Shown here piece by piece: positions 32,416 through 44,063 of a stretch of 64,000 nucleotides of DNA (position 1 is its first letter; every line of letters starts with the position of its first letter). Position numbers and translations under genes: made by a program. Source of the DNA: Nematopogon swammerdamellus. Its lineage: Eukaryota; Arthropoda; Insecta; Lepidoptera; Adelidae. Where the stretch lies: the NCBI GenBank assembly GCA_946902875.1, contig OX336349.1, positions 12,485,891 through 12,549,890 on the forward strand, read 5' to 3'. The notes under the pieces were generated by a model. It had not been told where the DNA came from. It made no database searches and saw only the letters and a list, made by a program, of their open reading frames with translations.

Positions 32416-34394
32416 ATTATTTATACAATTATATGGCCTGTCTGCGCGCAAAAAATTGTGTATTTTGGCACCAGTCTCATCAAAATAAGTAGATCCTGAG
32501 ATATCTTCATGTGGCCGACAGACAAACAGACAGACACCAGTGACCAGAGTGGTCCACTATGTTCAGAGGCATCCCTCGTAATTTTCGCAATTTTACGTCG
32601 AGACCATAAAACACCAAAAACATTCACTTATAATTTATTATATTCTAAATTTCCATTGAAAATCAATTACCCCAGTTTACATTTCACACTCAAAACAATG
32701 AAATTTATAAAATATTCTTCTAGAGTTAGCAACACCGGCGGCGGGCCTCCGGGAATCGATTGCCACCCACGAGCCTCTCCGCTATTATTGGCTTACGTAA
32801 CTAACTGTTTGTCCTACTGCTCCACTAGGTGACTCTGGCGGGATATTCTGAGCGTGTTGCCAGTCGTTTGTATGTCGTTAGCTGTTAGTACCTGCGCATA
32901 ATGTTCTTGCGTGATGTTGGTTTGATTCTCCAAATTGGGTTCGACAGATCTCTACTATCATTTTGGGAGATAAGAAACACTAAGACATGAACTTTTTGTA
33001 ATGAACGCTCTGACGAAGACGAATAAATAGACAGATGAATGAAGTACAGAATGTATCCTGTGGGGCCGATATTTGAATATAATAGCCCCACTGCATCTCT
33101 CCCCGTGCATGCCGTAAAATGCGACTAAGGAATAAGGACCTATCACCTTGACCCTTCCACCGATTCGTGCAGCAGGTGGGTCTTCGTGCCTTACTTGCTG
33201 TTTAATAGTTATCTTGTCCTAATACTTGCTAAACGTGGGAGTCGGTGTTGTGCTATAATTTAACAGAGTTCTTGCAGCATAACACCGATTATTCTGCTCA
33301 CTCCGATTGTCGGCATACAGAGTGTGGTATGTATGAATGAAGAGTGTAATTTTCTATCCGGTCCTATTGATACATAGCATATTACCTAAGTTTGAACTAT
33401 TAAATGATGTAAGAACTGTGAGTAAGAACTTAATTGTGTGTGACCGATCAAAATAAGTTGATTTGGTCATCATATGCATCAAATCACCATATGTACATCA
33501 AACATAACCGTCATATACCATACATACATATACATATATGTCCATAACCGATCTTTGTTTTTGTTTGTGGAACTTGACAAGTATCTGGATTTGGAATTGG
33601 TTTATGTGTTTTTAGTTCTTATTGTGTAGATTTAGGAATTCATTGTTGCTGTTTGCGCAAAACTTTTGGGATGTACGGGCTGGGATAGGTTCCTTTTCTT
33701 AGTAATATTCTTTTTTGTAAAGGCTGTGGCTTAAAACGAGCGACTCCATGTAGGTCGTTAGGTATGTAGTCACATGATGTGCCAGATGCTTTTCCTGTCA
33801 TGGGGTCATTTTTATTTTTCAAAAATGTATCATGTATAACTACATATGTATCACTGTACTCCTGACTGTGAAGTAAACGCTTTTTACTTACTTTCTTTAC
33901 TATATATTTGCAACTTAAGAATGAGCACAAAGTAAAATACTCGAACTTTTCAACTGTCGTATAGTGGCATTAAAATTATAGCTCAAAAGTCACAATGAAG
34001 CAAGTTTAGAGACTCGAGCCCCACGAGCTTAAAACTCCCCAAAACTTTGAAACTCTCGTCACTCGAGATCGGAGACTCCGAGTTACCGGCTGACCAGAAT
34101 AATTTAACGCGCGACAAAAGCACTGAGGCGCCAGTAATTACCGTGCCAAGTTTATTAGGACACAACCGTATCGTTTTCCCCCGGCCTCGCCTCCATTTCC
34201 CCCTCACGCCACCCACCCCGACCTACATTTGCGCCATCTACGCTGGCGCCCCTACGCTTCGGAAAGCTAAATGGCGTCCCACGAAGCCGCGAGAGGGACA
34301 CGGAAAGAGTGTTTGTGTGTGGACGCGAGGAGACATCTCGTTTGCGGAGGGATGTGGCGGCGCGGCCGGCATATGGCCTGATTGGTTTAATCTA
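32416..34394. other. Intergenic with SINE scrap
   Basis: CTGCATCTCTCCCCGTGCAT at about 33,090 matches the 5' part of the family A copy at 45,447 and is a fragment of it. The frame at 33640-33930 (minus, 96 residues) and that at 34047-34418 (plus) have no recognised domain. Part of the latter is the SINE T-run, so neither is called. Confidence 0.5.
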
Positions 34395-34785
34395 TTTTTT
34401 TTTTTTTATGGAAACTGACACGGTTGGCTACATCACCTACAACGTCCGTGATGTCAGCCCATAACACAGGGTGAACTAGGTGCCATGTCAGTGCTTCCCC
34501 CTTTGATCGTGCCGGCTACACTGAACTGGTCGGAAAACACAAACTATTTACATAGCCGTTTAGACCGACGTTTCATTCAGTGCGGTGATACCAACCCGGG
34601 CGGGTTAAACCCTACCACCAAGTAAGATTGGGAGGGAAGGGACCTACAGTTTTACGAGGAATCCGAACCTCGGTCAGCCTCCAACGGTCAGCGGTCACCC
34701 ATCCAAGTACTGACCGCACCCAGCGTTGCTTAACATTCAATAGCGACAGTTGACTGTCTGCACCACTGAGCTATCGAGGCTGACG
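34395..34785 (-). mobile_element. SINE family A, full-length, composite tRNA/5S-like promoter
   Basis: Read on the minus strand: TAGCTCAGTGG at 34773-34763 fits a tRNA box A; 34734-34693 contains TTAAGCAACGCTGGGTGCGG and GTCAGTACTTGGATGGGTGA, matching the internal control region of 5S rRNA; 34670-34658 (AGGTTCGGATTCC) fits a tRNA box B. Then comes the common family A body ending GTGTCAGTTTCCAT and an A-run at 34,395-34,410. A SINE head with both tRNA-type boxes and a 5S-type segment is unusual. No other copy in this window keeps the head. Confidence 0.8.
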
Positions 34786-35577
34786 TATGTATTATGTATT
34801 ATTTTATACTTAGATATTATTATTATACATAGTCAGGAATTTTAGTTGAGATTGATCATATCTCTAAAATGAAAGTCATCAGCTTTTATAATAATGATTC
34901 TGAAAATTGAATTGAGTCTTTACGAAAAGGCAAAGTACTCTGATGAGGTTCATTCGACGCATCCATTTATGTGATTTTTAATATATTTGGTATCTTTTTA
35001 TGATTATCGATTGTCTTACACAATAAACGAATAAGATTTTAAGTAATGATATTTGGCAAGAGGTAGTTAGCATTAAATGCTAACTACAAATATTGTATAC
35101 AACATTTTAAATTATGTCTAAACTATCATTGCCGTCTTATTGCTAATAAGTTCTTACCTACACACACGCCTCAAAAATAGTATTAGAAATTCTAATGCCA
35201 TCGTTTTTTTTTTCAGATTTTCCATTACTCCATAACTTGCACTCAAAAGGCGATTTTATTTTCTTTTTCCCTCTCCCTTTGATATTGTACCTGTTTAGTG
35301 TTCACTGAGCCGCGAGCAAGCGTTCACACGCTCTACACGTTCCATATATTCCGGCACCAGACGACATCTTGAAGGATTGCTTATTTTTTCTGTCGCTTTT
35401 CTCAGCAACCTAGACGTGTCCTACTACACGTGATCTATCCAAATAATTCAAAAGAACAGAACTGCTCTTGTATTACAATGAATACACATCACTACTTCCT
35501 CAATATAACTTATAAGTTATCAAGGCATAATTCTTGGTTACTGAAAGAACCAAGGTCGACATTGCTAATAACTTAGC
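34786..35577. other. AT-rich intergenic stretch
   Basis: No gene, repeat or structured element recognised. Confidence 0.6.
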
Positions 35578-35826
35578 AAGCTGAAGTGGCAGTAGACCGG
35601 GCACGTCTGTCGTAGACCCGACAACTGCTAGGGTAGACGGGTGCTCGAATGGAGGCCACGTACACGCGAACGTAGCGTGGGACGCCCGCCGGCTAAGTGG
35701 ACAGACGACCTAAAAAGGTAGCCTGGAGTGGATGGATGAGAAAAGCAGACCACGTGCCGTGGCATGCCTTGAAAAAGGCCTATGAGAGAGAGCAGTGGAC
35801 CGAAACGAGCTGATGATGATAAATAG
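35578..35826 (+). pseudogene. RTE-type non-LTR retrotransposon, 3' remnant
   Basis: The frame starting AAG at 35578 reads KLKWQ-stop-TGHVCRRPDNC-stop-GRRVLEWRPRT-RERSVGRPPAKWTDDLKR-stop. This resembles the C-terminal region of RTE/BovB-like endonuclease-reverse transcriptases, with the typical VLEWRPRT and VGRPPxxWTDDL segments. Three in-frame stops make it dead. It ends in GATGATGATAAATAG, consistent with the TGA-type short-repeat tails of that clade. Only the last ~80 codons remain. Confidence 0.65.
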
Positions 35827-37020
35827 ATGTATTAATAAATGAAACAATGCGTGAAGAAACAAAAATGCCAACCAGCAAAGATGCCACAATTTACAGTCCA
35901 CAGTTTTGGCAGAGACAAAACTTTTTAATATTATCTTTGTGCTCACAATATATAACTTCACCTACTGAACGAGTCGATGCACCCTCTATCCTTTTCTATT
36001 CTTTGACTCTAGCAGAACAGAGCCTAGTCTAGACGAGACGAGAAGCCGATTAATTTGCTCGAGAGTAACACTCGGATTTATTGGAGTAGTCGTTCGTGAG
36101 AATACTTTAATTAATTAGGATATCTTGGTGTTTTTATTGGATCTTTGAAGCCAATCGACGTTTGAACTGTGTTTTAGATTAATTTTAATATGTATTATAC
36201 ATACAAGTGTTTAGCGATCCAATTGTAGCAGAAAGGGTGTTTTAGGTACCTTCTCGATATGTTGACGGGTATAGTATCGAAATTGTAATACTATTAGATA
36301 GTTATCACGTTACTTGTTATATAAATGGTTGGTATGGTTTAATAATTTCGATGGGTTATATTCAGAATGCTTTGCAAGGATTGAATGCATGTGGGAGAAA
36401 AAACGCACCATCACCCTGAGTATGGAACACATGCGACGCGATAAGGAAAATGGAATAAAGTAAATCCCCTGTACGAGAAGACGGCCGAGGCTGTTTTGCG
36501 CGGAAAAATCTCGAGATTTCAATGTTCTCCGGGATGGGAGCTCATTTTCGCAGGAAAATCCGAAAGAAGAGTGAATTTGTAAAGTACGAGTCTAGTTTGC
36601 AAGAGGCGCGATGTGTAGTAGACTATACTTTGATAATGAACAAACACCCAAATCCGAATGATTAAAATCCAAACGACTAATAATTTTTTTTAGTGTGCGG
36701 TATTCCTATTGTAGGATGTCTTTATTTTCCTATGACGTAAAACTTTTCTCTGTGAGGTAAGAAATATCAACAATTTTTTTATTTATTTTTTTATTACGTC
36801 CACTGCGTTCACGAATGCGAAAACATTTTACTATGTTTATTTCGGGGGGTTAGTCTGTATAAAAGATGTTACGTATTTTCGAAAGTGTGTGGAGAACAAA
36901 TTTTTTTTCATTTTCGCCACCGTTCTGTTTTGGAATCTACTTAGTATTTGCTACAGATTAACCCCCTGAAAGGGCCGCATGGTCAAGAAATCACTTTGTA
37001 TTTTTAGGCAAAATATAACA
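35827..37020. other. Intergenic, nothing recognised
   Basis: AT-rich. Short frames on both strands (for example 36310-36522 minus) carry no domain. Confidence 0.6.
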
Positions 37021-37024
37021 GTTT

Positions 37025-37053
37025 GACGTCTGGTACAACGGACACCAGACGTC
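37025..37053. repeat. 10-bp stem hairpin adjoining the ribozyme-like site
   Basis: GACGTCTGGT (37025-37034) and ACCAGACGTC (37044-37053) pair perfectly around ACAACGGAC. The second arm overlaps the proposed stem III strand, so the two folds compete. Confidence 0.75.
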
Positions 37054-37110
37054 GGCTCCAGGAACTCCCGCAGTTCCTGATGAAGCCCGTGACGTAGCGG
37101 GCGAAACGTC
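37048..37110 (+). ncRNA. Hammerhead-ribozyme-like sequence (candidate)
   Basis: The order GACGTC (37048-37053), hairpin CAGGAACT/AGTTCCTG (37059-37079), CTGATGA (37077-37083), hairpin GCCCG/CGGGC with an 8-base loop (37085-37102), GAAA (37103-37106) and CGTC (37107-37110) is the layout of a type III hammerhead: core CUGAUGA...GAAA, stem III formed by GACGT and ACGTC, and a GUC cleavage triplet. A weak point is stem I: seven bases separate the expected cleavage site from the paired part, and that pairing would sequester part of CTGATGA. It is probably a degenerate copy from a retroelement; animal hammerheads are known from Penelope-like elements and retrozymes. Confidence 0.4.
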
Positions 37111-38359
37111 GACTTATGTAAGTCTTTAAACCTACTGTTAATCCGTAAACTTAAAAATGAATATAATTAATAACAGTGTAAACTTAAAAACATTAGAAAA
37201 TATAACAAGATTGTAGGTAAACTCTTCTTGAAGAGCCTTGACACTTAATAATAATTCCTATTATATATTGTTTAGTAAGCATTTGACGTTAATACGATTT
37301 GTAGTAATCATACCCTTTGACATATTCTCAGGAGGCATCCCTAAAGATGGCAATATTTCACGCTTGTGTTATTGGATACAAAAGTTAACTCGGTCTAAGT
37401 CGTGTTTGCTCTCTGCTCATCAGACGAGCGAGCGTAATAAAACTCCGTTATCTTTAACTGTTTCTCACTGCCTGTTCGTATTTGTTGACAACAAAATATA
37501 CCATTATTCCCTATGTTGCTCCAACTGTAATATAAAAGCGTCGTGATTACCTCCAGAGCGTCGGTGACATGGCAACATTTGTCACTGTTGGCGGCTCCGT
37601 TGTTATCTGTGTTTGGTGGGATATGAGTTCGGAATTGACAACACTAAGATAAGAAAACAGACGCTTTAGCAGATGTGTTTGATGAATTAATTGTACGACT
37701 GAATTAGGGTGATCGAAATGACTGAGTAGTTTGGCCTGACTGTCATCAGTTTAATAATTTTACATAGGGCAGATTGCAAAAAGTAACAGATGTTGCCGTA
37801 CACTTACTTTCAATCTGTTTGTTAAATAATAACACATATTAGAACCCATTTCGGTGACTGCCAATCGAGACCAACCATCTCGCCTGGTGAAAACCTCACA
37901 AAGACGAAGAAGCACAAAACAGATTGAGAATACACCCAGATATTGACGTGTCACATGCAAAACATAAAAACAATACGTCAAAATCATTTGAATTCAACCT
38001 GACATAGGAAATGATAATCGTTGAGATAGGAAATTGCCTGCCGCGTTAAGCACAGAGGTTAAGATTCCTACGTGGATTTAAGATAGCATGTCAAAAAGTA
38101 GACGTATTTGAACGTGACGTTGGTGATTGATTGAGTGAGCCTGGCTGACGTGCGCAGTCTAAAGAATGACAAACATGACGAGTATCAAAATTGATGTTAA
38201 TATTTAACGACTTACAAGTTTTCCCATGGCATGTCCGTTAAAATGGGGTTGATATAGACTTACCAAAGTATTTCGTATTTATCAAAAACTATATTATTGA
38301 ATGACATTAAATCTAGCATACAGAAAATTAATAAATAGAATATTCGTATTTCCCCCCAA
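37111..38359. other. Intergenic, no gene seen
   Basis: Frames at 37238-37546 (plus) and 37760-37987 (minus) lack recognisable domains and have AT-rich composition. Confidence 0.55.
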
Positions 38360-38503
38360 GTACAGTATCGGGTCCTTCAAGAAGGCGTGAATGGGCACCT
38401 GTCAGGCCGGCATGGTATTTGCAACCCCCGCATACGACCGAATGTCCATGAACGCCGTTAGACACCTAATGGATGCCTCGGCGCCATATGTCGAGCTTTC
38501 ATT
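38360..38503 (+). repeat. Dispersed 150-bp repeat, copy 2
   Basis: Matches 25,612-25,762 in the same orientation (GTATCGGGTCCTTCAAGA, GTGAATGGGCACCTGTCAGG, CCGCATACGACCGAATGTC). Confidence 0.7.
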
Positions 38504-38832
38504 AAAATAAAAAAAATCGTAATAGAAAAGATTTCGACCCAGAATGGAACCAAAACCCCAAAGTCAACCATTTCTGTATTTGTTTTCTACATATTTATAC
38601 GAGTATATACATGCAGGTTGTCCCGGTTCGACCGAATTTGCTTACCAACACGGGATTCCTCATTAAACAAATCTCAGTAAAAAAAAAATCTAGGACTTGT
38701 ACTTTTCGAGATAGTCGCCATTAAAATGCCAGTTTCGACGTTGGACATAGTTTTGGTGACCCTTTCCTAACGCATAAATCCTGGATTGTCTCGAAAAATA
38801 CAAGTATTATGAAAAAATGCTATTATTATTAT

Positions 38833-39190
38833 TCCGTGGTTCGAATCCCGTCGGCGTGTACCAATGAGTTTTTTCTGACGAAAAAATTTACGTGCATACC
38901 TACACCTGCTGCTTCACCGTTCGGAACCGGTGTAAAACTGTAGGTCCCTTCCCTTGCCCGTTACTAGGTGGTAGGCTCAAATTGTAGCCGACTGGGTTGA
39001 TACCACCGTACTGGATGAAAGATGGCCGCATAGCAGCCTCGGCTGTGTTCTCCTCTAGTCCAGTATAGCCAGCAATCCAGGGAAGTCTCCGGTATGGCGC
39101 CTACCTTATCGGAGGTTATATTGGCTGGTCGGAGCATGCGCTTTTGCCCCTCCAACTCAGCCACACATATCGGATTACATAAAAAAAAAC
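38833..39190 (+). mobile_element. SINE family B, copy truncated in the head
   Basis: It begins just before box B (GGTTCGAATCC at 38838-38848), so box A is missing. From there it tracks the copy at 18,811-19,160 to a CGGATTACATAAAAAAAAA tail. It is preceded by a short TATTATTATT tract. Confidence 0.85.
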
Positions 39191-39239
39191 CTTTTATTAG
39201 AATTTCATTTTAATACAAATTTCTGCTTGTAGTAAACAA

Positions 39240-39430
39240 TCTTTTGGTAGTGCAGTTGGGAATGAAAATGTAAGGCTCTTAAAATTCCATTGTGCACTAC
39301 TACTCAGTAGTGCAAACGGGAAGAAATAATTCCAAACGACACTACCCGCAGCGGGTAGTACAGTAGTGCAGATGGGAAAAAAAAAATCCAAACAGCACTA
39401 CTGGTAGTGCAGCTTGGTAGTGCAGATTGG
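39240..39430. repeat. Cluster of GTAGTGC palindromes
   Basis: Three hairpins share a GTAGTGC/ACTACC core: 39294-39313 (GCACTACT/AGTAGTGC), 39341-39359 (ACTACCCGC/GCGGGTAGT) and 39395-39410 (GCACTAC/GTAGTGC). They are separated by TGGGAA- and TTCCAAAC-type spacers, with unpaired GTAGTGCAG copies at each end. The minus-strand frame 39197-39391 is a by-product. Confidence 0.65.
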
Positions 39431-41600
39431 AAGGAACGAAATTTTATAAGTTACATGTTCTGAGATTTTAGTTACTTTATTATTTGTTATTTTTATTTTA
39501 TCTTATACATATCGTATGTATGATCTTCCAAAGCACTGCACATACTTGTTCAAATACTCTGTGTACCTAATATAAACCGCAGTAAAAACGATCAAACACT
39601 AAGCAAACAAGCTAACATTTATGTCCCTCCACACATAGAGACGAAGGTCGGAGTCATCAGATATTTCATACTACATGAAGCGTCTGCTGGCGAGGACAAA
39701 TTGATTTAGGACGGAAATTGTGCCAAAACTTAACAATTTATAGCGATCGAGAGAAATCTAATTACCGCAACTGTTTCTGGGTAGGAGAGCGACGTGAAAG
39801 GTCGACATGGAGTCTATGGTCACAATCCTACTGAAATATTGAATCACTTCTAGACCTATGTCGGGGACATGCTGAGACCTTGTTAGTAGTGTACGTACAC
39901 GAGAGCGCCCAGTGATATAAAGGATGGAATAAGATACTACAGAAGATTATCTCTAAATAGCGGGGAATAGTATGAGAAGGGGAAAGTGTCGAACTTTCTT
40001 CCAAGCGCCGTCGATGTGATCCCATCTGGTTGTTTAATTCCCGGTTCCCACTAACCGATAATATAATCGCAGATGCTACTTTGTTGAACTACTTTAGACA
40101 CTTACATCTTGTGAGGGAGGCGATTGCACTACTCTATCAGGATGGCAAGACAAGATAGTGCCGACATCATTACATGACTTAATCGCGATACGAAGTTCGG
40201 AAAAGCTTGGAGACTTGTGTGTTATCAGCCAGAGATCCAAAACACCGTCTTGCGAAGCTATTCACCGAGAAGCCTTGAAACATTTTTAGAAAACATACTC
40301 ATCTTGAGTTCCTATTGTCAGATCGGAACACAGGCAGAATCATAGCCGGCAGTTTCATTGCAGTCAGTGGAAGTGAATTAGCCTGCCTAGTAAAAACCTC
40401 GCATATAAGAAGAAAGAACATTTGTAGAGAAAAGTGTGCACGCGCGACGCAGTCTCACAACAAGTCACACAAGAATGAGTCTCTAGACACCATTTTGATC
40501 ATATCTAACTACTTGTCCGTCCGCCGCATTATAGAAGTTTTGGCCGTAACCGAAGGCGTTTACAGCGTGTATGTCTACACAGCGTAAGTATCCCGAACGT
40601 AATTCGGGGTTAGAGTCGGTAGCTAACTATATTATACTTCGTGTAGTGAAGACAGACCCGTGCCTTGAACTTTTAGCTCGCTTCCCTCGTTCAAGTTGTT
40701 AGTTTAGATGTCAGTTTCGGAAAGTTCAATTAGTAAATGTGATAAGTAAACACGAGGATAACGATGATTAGGCAAACTTAGATTCGGGTCCCATCAGCGA
40801 CCGATTACATTTTGGATTTATGACACGAAAAAGGCGTGTTTGAAGAAGTTTGAATTTTGTTACATAGGATGTCTGAGAAGTTTTGCCCTGTTTAGTTGTC
40901 GAGAATGATAGATTTCTAAAGGACCAGACTCGTTGGGTATATATCAGGGTACCCCAAAGTAGAACAAAATTAGGCCACGTCTTGGACGTTGTGTCTCATA
41001 TAAAGGGTATTTTATAGGAAATGTATGCGTGTTCTACAAAGTAAATATGCAATCCGACGGGATGGGATGGGATGGGTGACAGTGATGTGCACTGTCACAC
41101 ATCCCACCTTCACATTATCTTTCTTGCCAATTTTCAGTTACTTGTGTACTGTATCTCCGCACAATGTTTCAAAGTTATTTCAATGGAAATTTACCCCGAC
41201 TTTGTGAATTCCCCCGTCGCCTGTTGTGCACCATGTGAAATAAATAATGCAGTACTCGTGTAGACATAATTCATGTAAAACAAATTCTAGATTAAACGAT
41301 TTGCGATTATTAGCTGTTATTTTATTATCCACAGTAGTATTTATATCTCTATCAATTATATATCTCTTTATCCTCTCAGATGTCTTTGCAGTAACACTAA
41401 CAGAAATAGACGAAAGTGGCAGCAGCTAAAAAGTATATCATACAATTTTCATATGGTGATATTGAGCGCAAAACAATTAATTAGGAACGAAACATTTACA
41501 TGAATTCTGTTAAACTTTTAACGTTCCATTGTTTTATTGCTCATCGTGCTCATTTTGGCTAGTTCAACTCTGTAACAAATTACGTAAAATTACGTACGTA
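39431..41600. other. Intergenic, unassigned frames only
   Basis: The frame at 40315-40587 (plus, 90 residues) and overlapping frames at 41025-41429 (plus) have no recognised domain. An imperfect inverted repeat GGGTGACAGTG/CACTGTCACAC lies at about 41,075-41,099. No gene is called. Confidence 0.5.
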
Positions 41601-42059
41601 ATATATAACATATACGAACCTGATCGCATGTCATAGGGCATGCCTCTCGCTTCCTAAACCTCAGAGAGCAGACTGCGGAGACACGATTTCTCTCCCGCGC
41701 CAGGTCACAGCATCCCTTCACCTCGCCGTGACATTGCGCCGTCTGGGTGATGCACCCCCGACAAAAGTGCAGTACGACCGATTCTCACACCCGATCGCTC
41801 GCGAATCTCACATAATAAAGTTCAAATTTCCACGTACACAAGGCGGTCCGCGCTTTTTACATACATTCACCAACTAAATCACAACACTTAAATTCGCGCT
41901 CTCACCCCTAACGGTGTCATAGTACATAGATATTTAAGAATTCAAGCACTATAAGAAAAACCTTTATAAGTGAAACATATTTCGCACTAGATGAAATTTT
42001 CCACAAAGTGTACACCACGCGCACTCGCGAACTTGAATTCGAAGCTTCAGATAACACTT

Positions 42060-42510
42060 GGAACAGCTGACTGCTTGTGACGCGGCGACAACGGCGTGTC
42101 GGCGGCGAAGGCGGCGCGGCGCGGCGGCGCGACGCGGCGAAGGCGTTGCGACGGAGGCTCCCTTCGCATGCCGCGCTCCCGGTGGGGGTGGTGGCGGCGC
42201 GCGACGCGGCGGTCACGTCATGCTAGGTGGTCGCGTGATGCTGCGCGAGACGGGTGCCGGGAGCGACAGTGCGGAGTGCGGAGAAGCTGGCGTCGCGGCG
42301 AGCGCGGGGTCACGTCTGGCGCGCTGGGTCGCGCCGGGGCGGGGCGGGGAGGACGCGGGGTGCGCGCGCCGGGGGCTCCTCCCGCGTTGTCCTGACAACC
42401 GGCCCGGCCCGGGCTGCGTTCCGAAACACCCTCGGACGCTGGTCCTTCGCAGCAGAGCTCAAGGGCTGCCCGCTCTCCGTCACCACCGCTGCCGGGAGAG
42501 GGCGTACTCA
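42060..42510. promoter_or_regulatory. CpG island
   Basis: About 450 bases extremely rich in CG (for example GGCGGCGCGGCGCGGCGGCG near 42,110) stand in an otherwise AT-rich window. All six frames are open over long parts (42058-42624, 42096-42395 and 42254-42586 plus; 41917-42216 and 42218-42511 minus), which reflects absence of AT-rich stops rather than coding. The peptides are low-complexity Arg/Ala/Gly. A promoter-type island or GC-rich first exon of a gene outside the window is possible, strand undetermined. Confidence 0.4.
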
Positions 42511-42728
42511 TATCGAGAGCTTTGTCTCTTGTATCGCCGATTTGACATTTTGCGTTTACTGTTCAAGTATTCGCCAAATTTCGTAAAGCTTTTAAATTAT
42601 TTTCTAACTTTTTTCTCTGTTTAATTCATTTCTTCTTGTGCGTCATTCTTCTTCCGGAACTTACAGCGTGTAGGAGATTTTGTTTTTACACTTTTAAATA
42701 ATAGGTGCCCCCTCCATTGTCATATCAG

Positions 42729-42855
42729 TTTTTTTTTAATGGAAACTGACACGGTTGGCTTCATTATCTACAACATCCGTGATGTCAGCCCATAACATCG
42801 CATGAACTAGGTGCCATGTCAGTGCTTCCCTTAATTTCATGTCGGCTACGCTACC
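42729..42855 (-). mobile_element. SINE family A, short 3' fragment
   Basis: T-run, ATGGAAACTGACACGGTTGG, ACATCCGTGATGTCAGCCC and GTGCCATGTCAGTGCTTCCC match the 3' end of family A; similarity stops after GTCGGCTACGCTACC. Confidence 0.8.
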
Positions 42856-43074
42856 ATAGTCCATAACTCTCTGGAATTTTGAAAGATATCTTTAATACTA
42901 ACTTAAGATTAAAAATTAACTTAAATTAAATTTCAACTAGAAATTGCATAATTCATAATTACATAATTGTTTCTTATTGACTGGTCAACAGAGAAAGCCT
43001 TTTCACAAGTTCCACAATATGCCTTTTTGTGTCCGGCACTCTCCGCTGACATGAAAGCGTCTCCCGCGCCTCTA

Positions 43075-43245
43075 GAGATTACGCCGAGCCGCTGGTCGCA
43101 GCGGAGAGGTTTTTCACTTTGGGAACGCGCCCCGCGCCGCGCCGCCCGCCCATCTAGCGCGTGGGGCTTGTGCGGGCGGCAGGGCGGCGAGGGGCGGGGC
43201 AGACGCACTGGCAATTCGGAGGCAGATACTAGGCGGCACAACACC
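43075..43245. promoter_or_regulatory. GC-rich patch
   Basis: CGCGCCCCGCGCCGCGCCGC and GGCGGCAGGGCGGCGAGGGG stand out from the background. Frames on both strands (42967-43386 plus, 42933-43244 minus) are open because of composition. No gene is called. Confidence 0.25.
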
Positions 43246-43659
43246 CCAACTTTCCCACGGCCAAGTGTTTCTTTTCAAACGCAATCATTCAATTACTGGG
43301 ACGCTCTTTCTATTGAGGAGAAATACTTTTTTTTGGGTGAAAAGTTTTCGATAGTTGTCCTCGCTCGGTCTCCCGCAGATCCTTAACTTTCTTTTATTGA
43401 TCGTTTATTTTTCTATAAATTTACCAAACTTATACATATTACTTACAAATATTAAGTAATAGAGATACTTATAATTCAGAATTAAGTATTTACTTTAACA
43501 AGCGATCGGTTTTACTTTATTCGTTAATTATATCACTTTCCAATTTAAATAATGTAAAATAAATTTAACCAAATGAACACTTACCTTCACATTACTCTTG
43601 ACCATCAATCTCCATCTCGACAAGCGGGTTGCTGCAAGAAATCGGGTAAATGACTAGCA

Positions 43660-44055
43660 CAGTGTTTTTCAATCTGTGGGTACCCCTGGGGAGGTCGCGA
43701 AGCCTTACTCGGGGGGTCGCCGGCAAAAGGGAAAAGGCAAGGTTTTACACTACAATAAAACACAATTTACACAATATCAGTGAGAAGGATGGTCGCAAAT
43801 TTAGTCCCGCGTAAGCTGGCATCCAAGTCAAAGCCGCACGCAGCCTTACCAACTTACCTCGCGAGCCGCAAGAGCTTTCAAAGCTGCCGCGGCTTATTGC
43901 AGAGTGTGGGTCTTAATAATGAATATCTAAAATAGAGAAAATCATAAACATAGTGTTTTAAATTAACTAACTTTTTCTGTCTATGGCCCAAGGGGGTCGC
44001 GAGAATTTTTCAACCTGTAAAGGGGTCGCGCATTCAAAAAGATTGAAAAACACTG
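43660..44055. mobile_element. 396-bp hAT-type MITE with perfect target duplication
   Basis: The terminal inverted repeats CAGTGTTTTTCAATCT (43660-43675) and AGATTGAAAAACACTG (44040-44055) are perfect. The flanking 8 bases GACTAGCA at 43652-43659 and 44056-44063 are identical, the size of duplication made by hAT transposases. Subterminal GGTCGCGA-type motifs occur at both ends (near 43,693 and 43,995). No transposase frame is present, so it depended on a partner in trans. The CAGTG ends with GTCGCGA subtermini recall SPIN-like hAT elements; that is inference. Confidence 0.9.
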
Positions 44056-44063
44056 GACTAGCA

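Noticed and set aside
34693..34734. 5S rRNA gene
   Set aside because: Only the internal-promoter-like part is present, inside a SINE with tRNA boxes and an A-rich tail.
42058..42624. 188-codon Arg/Ala/Gly-rich frame as a gene
   Set aside because: All frames are open across this CpG island; the peptide is low-complexity with no domain.
42933..43244. Possible zinc-finger fragment (CGTCEKAFS)
   Set aside because: Only a C-x2-C and a loose resemblance; no histidine pair follows, and the rest of the frame is GC-driven low complexity.
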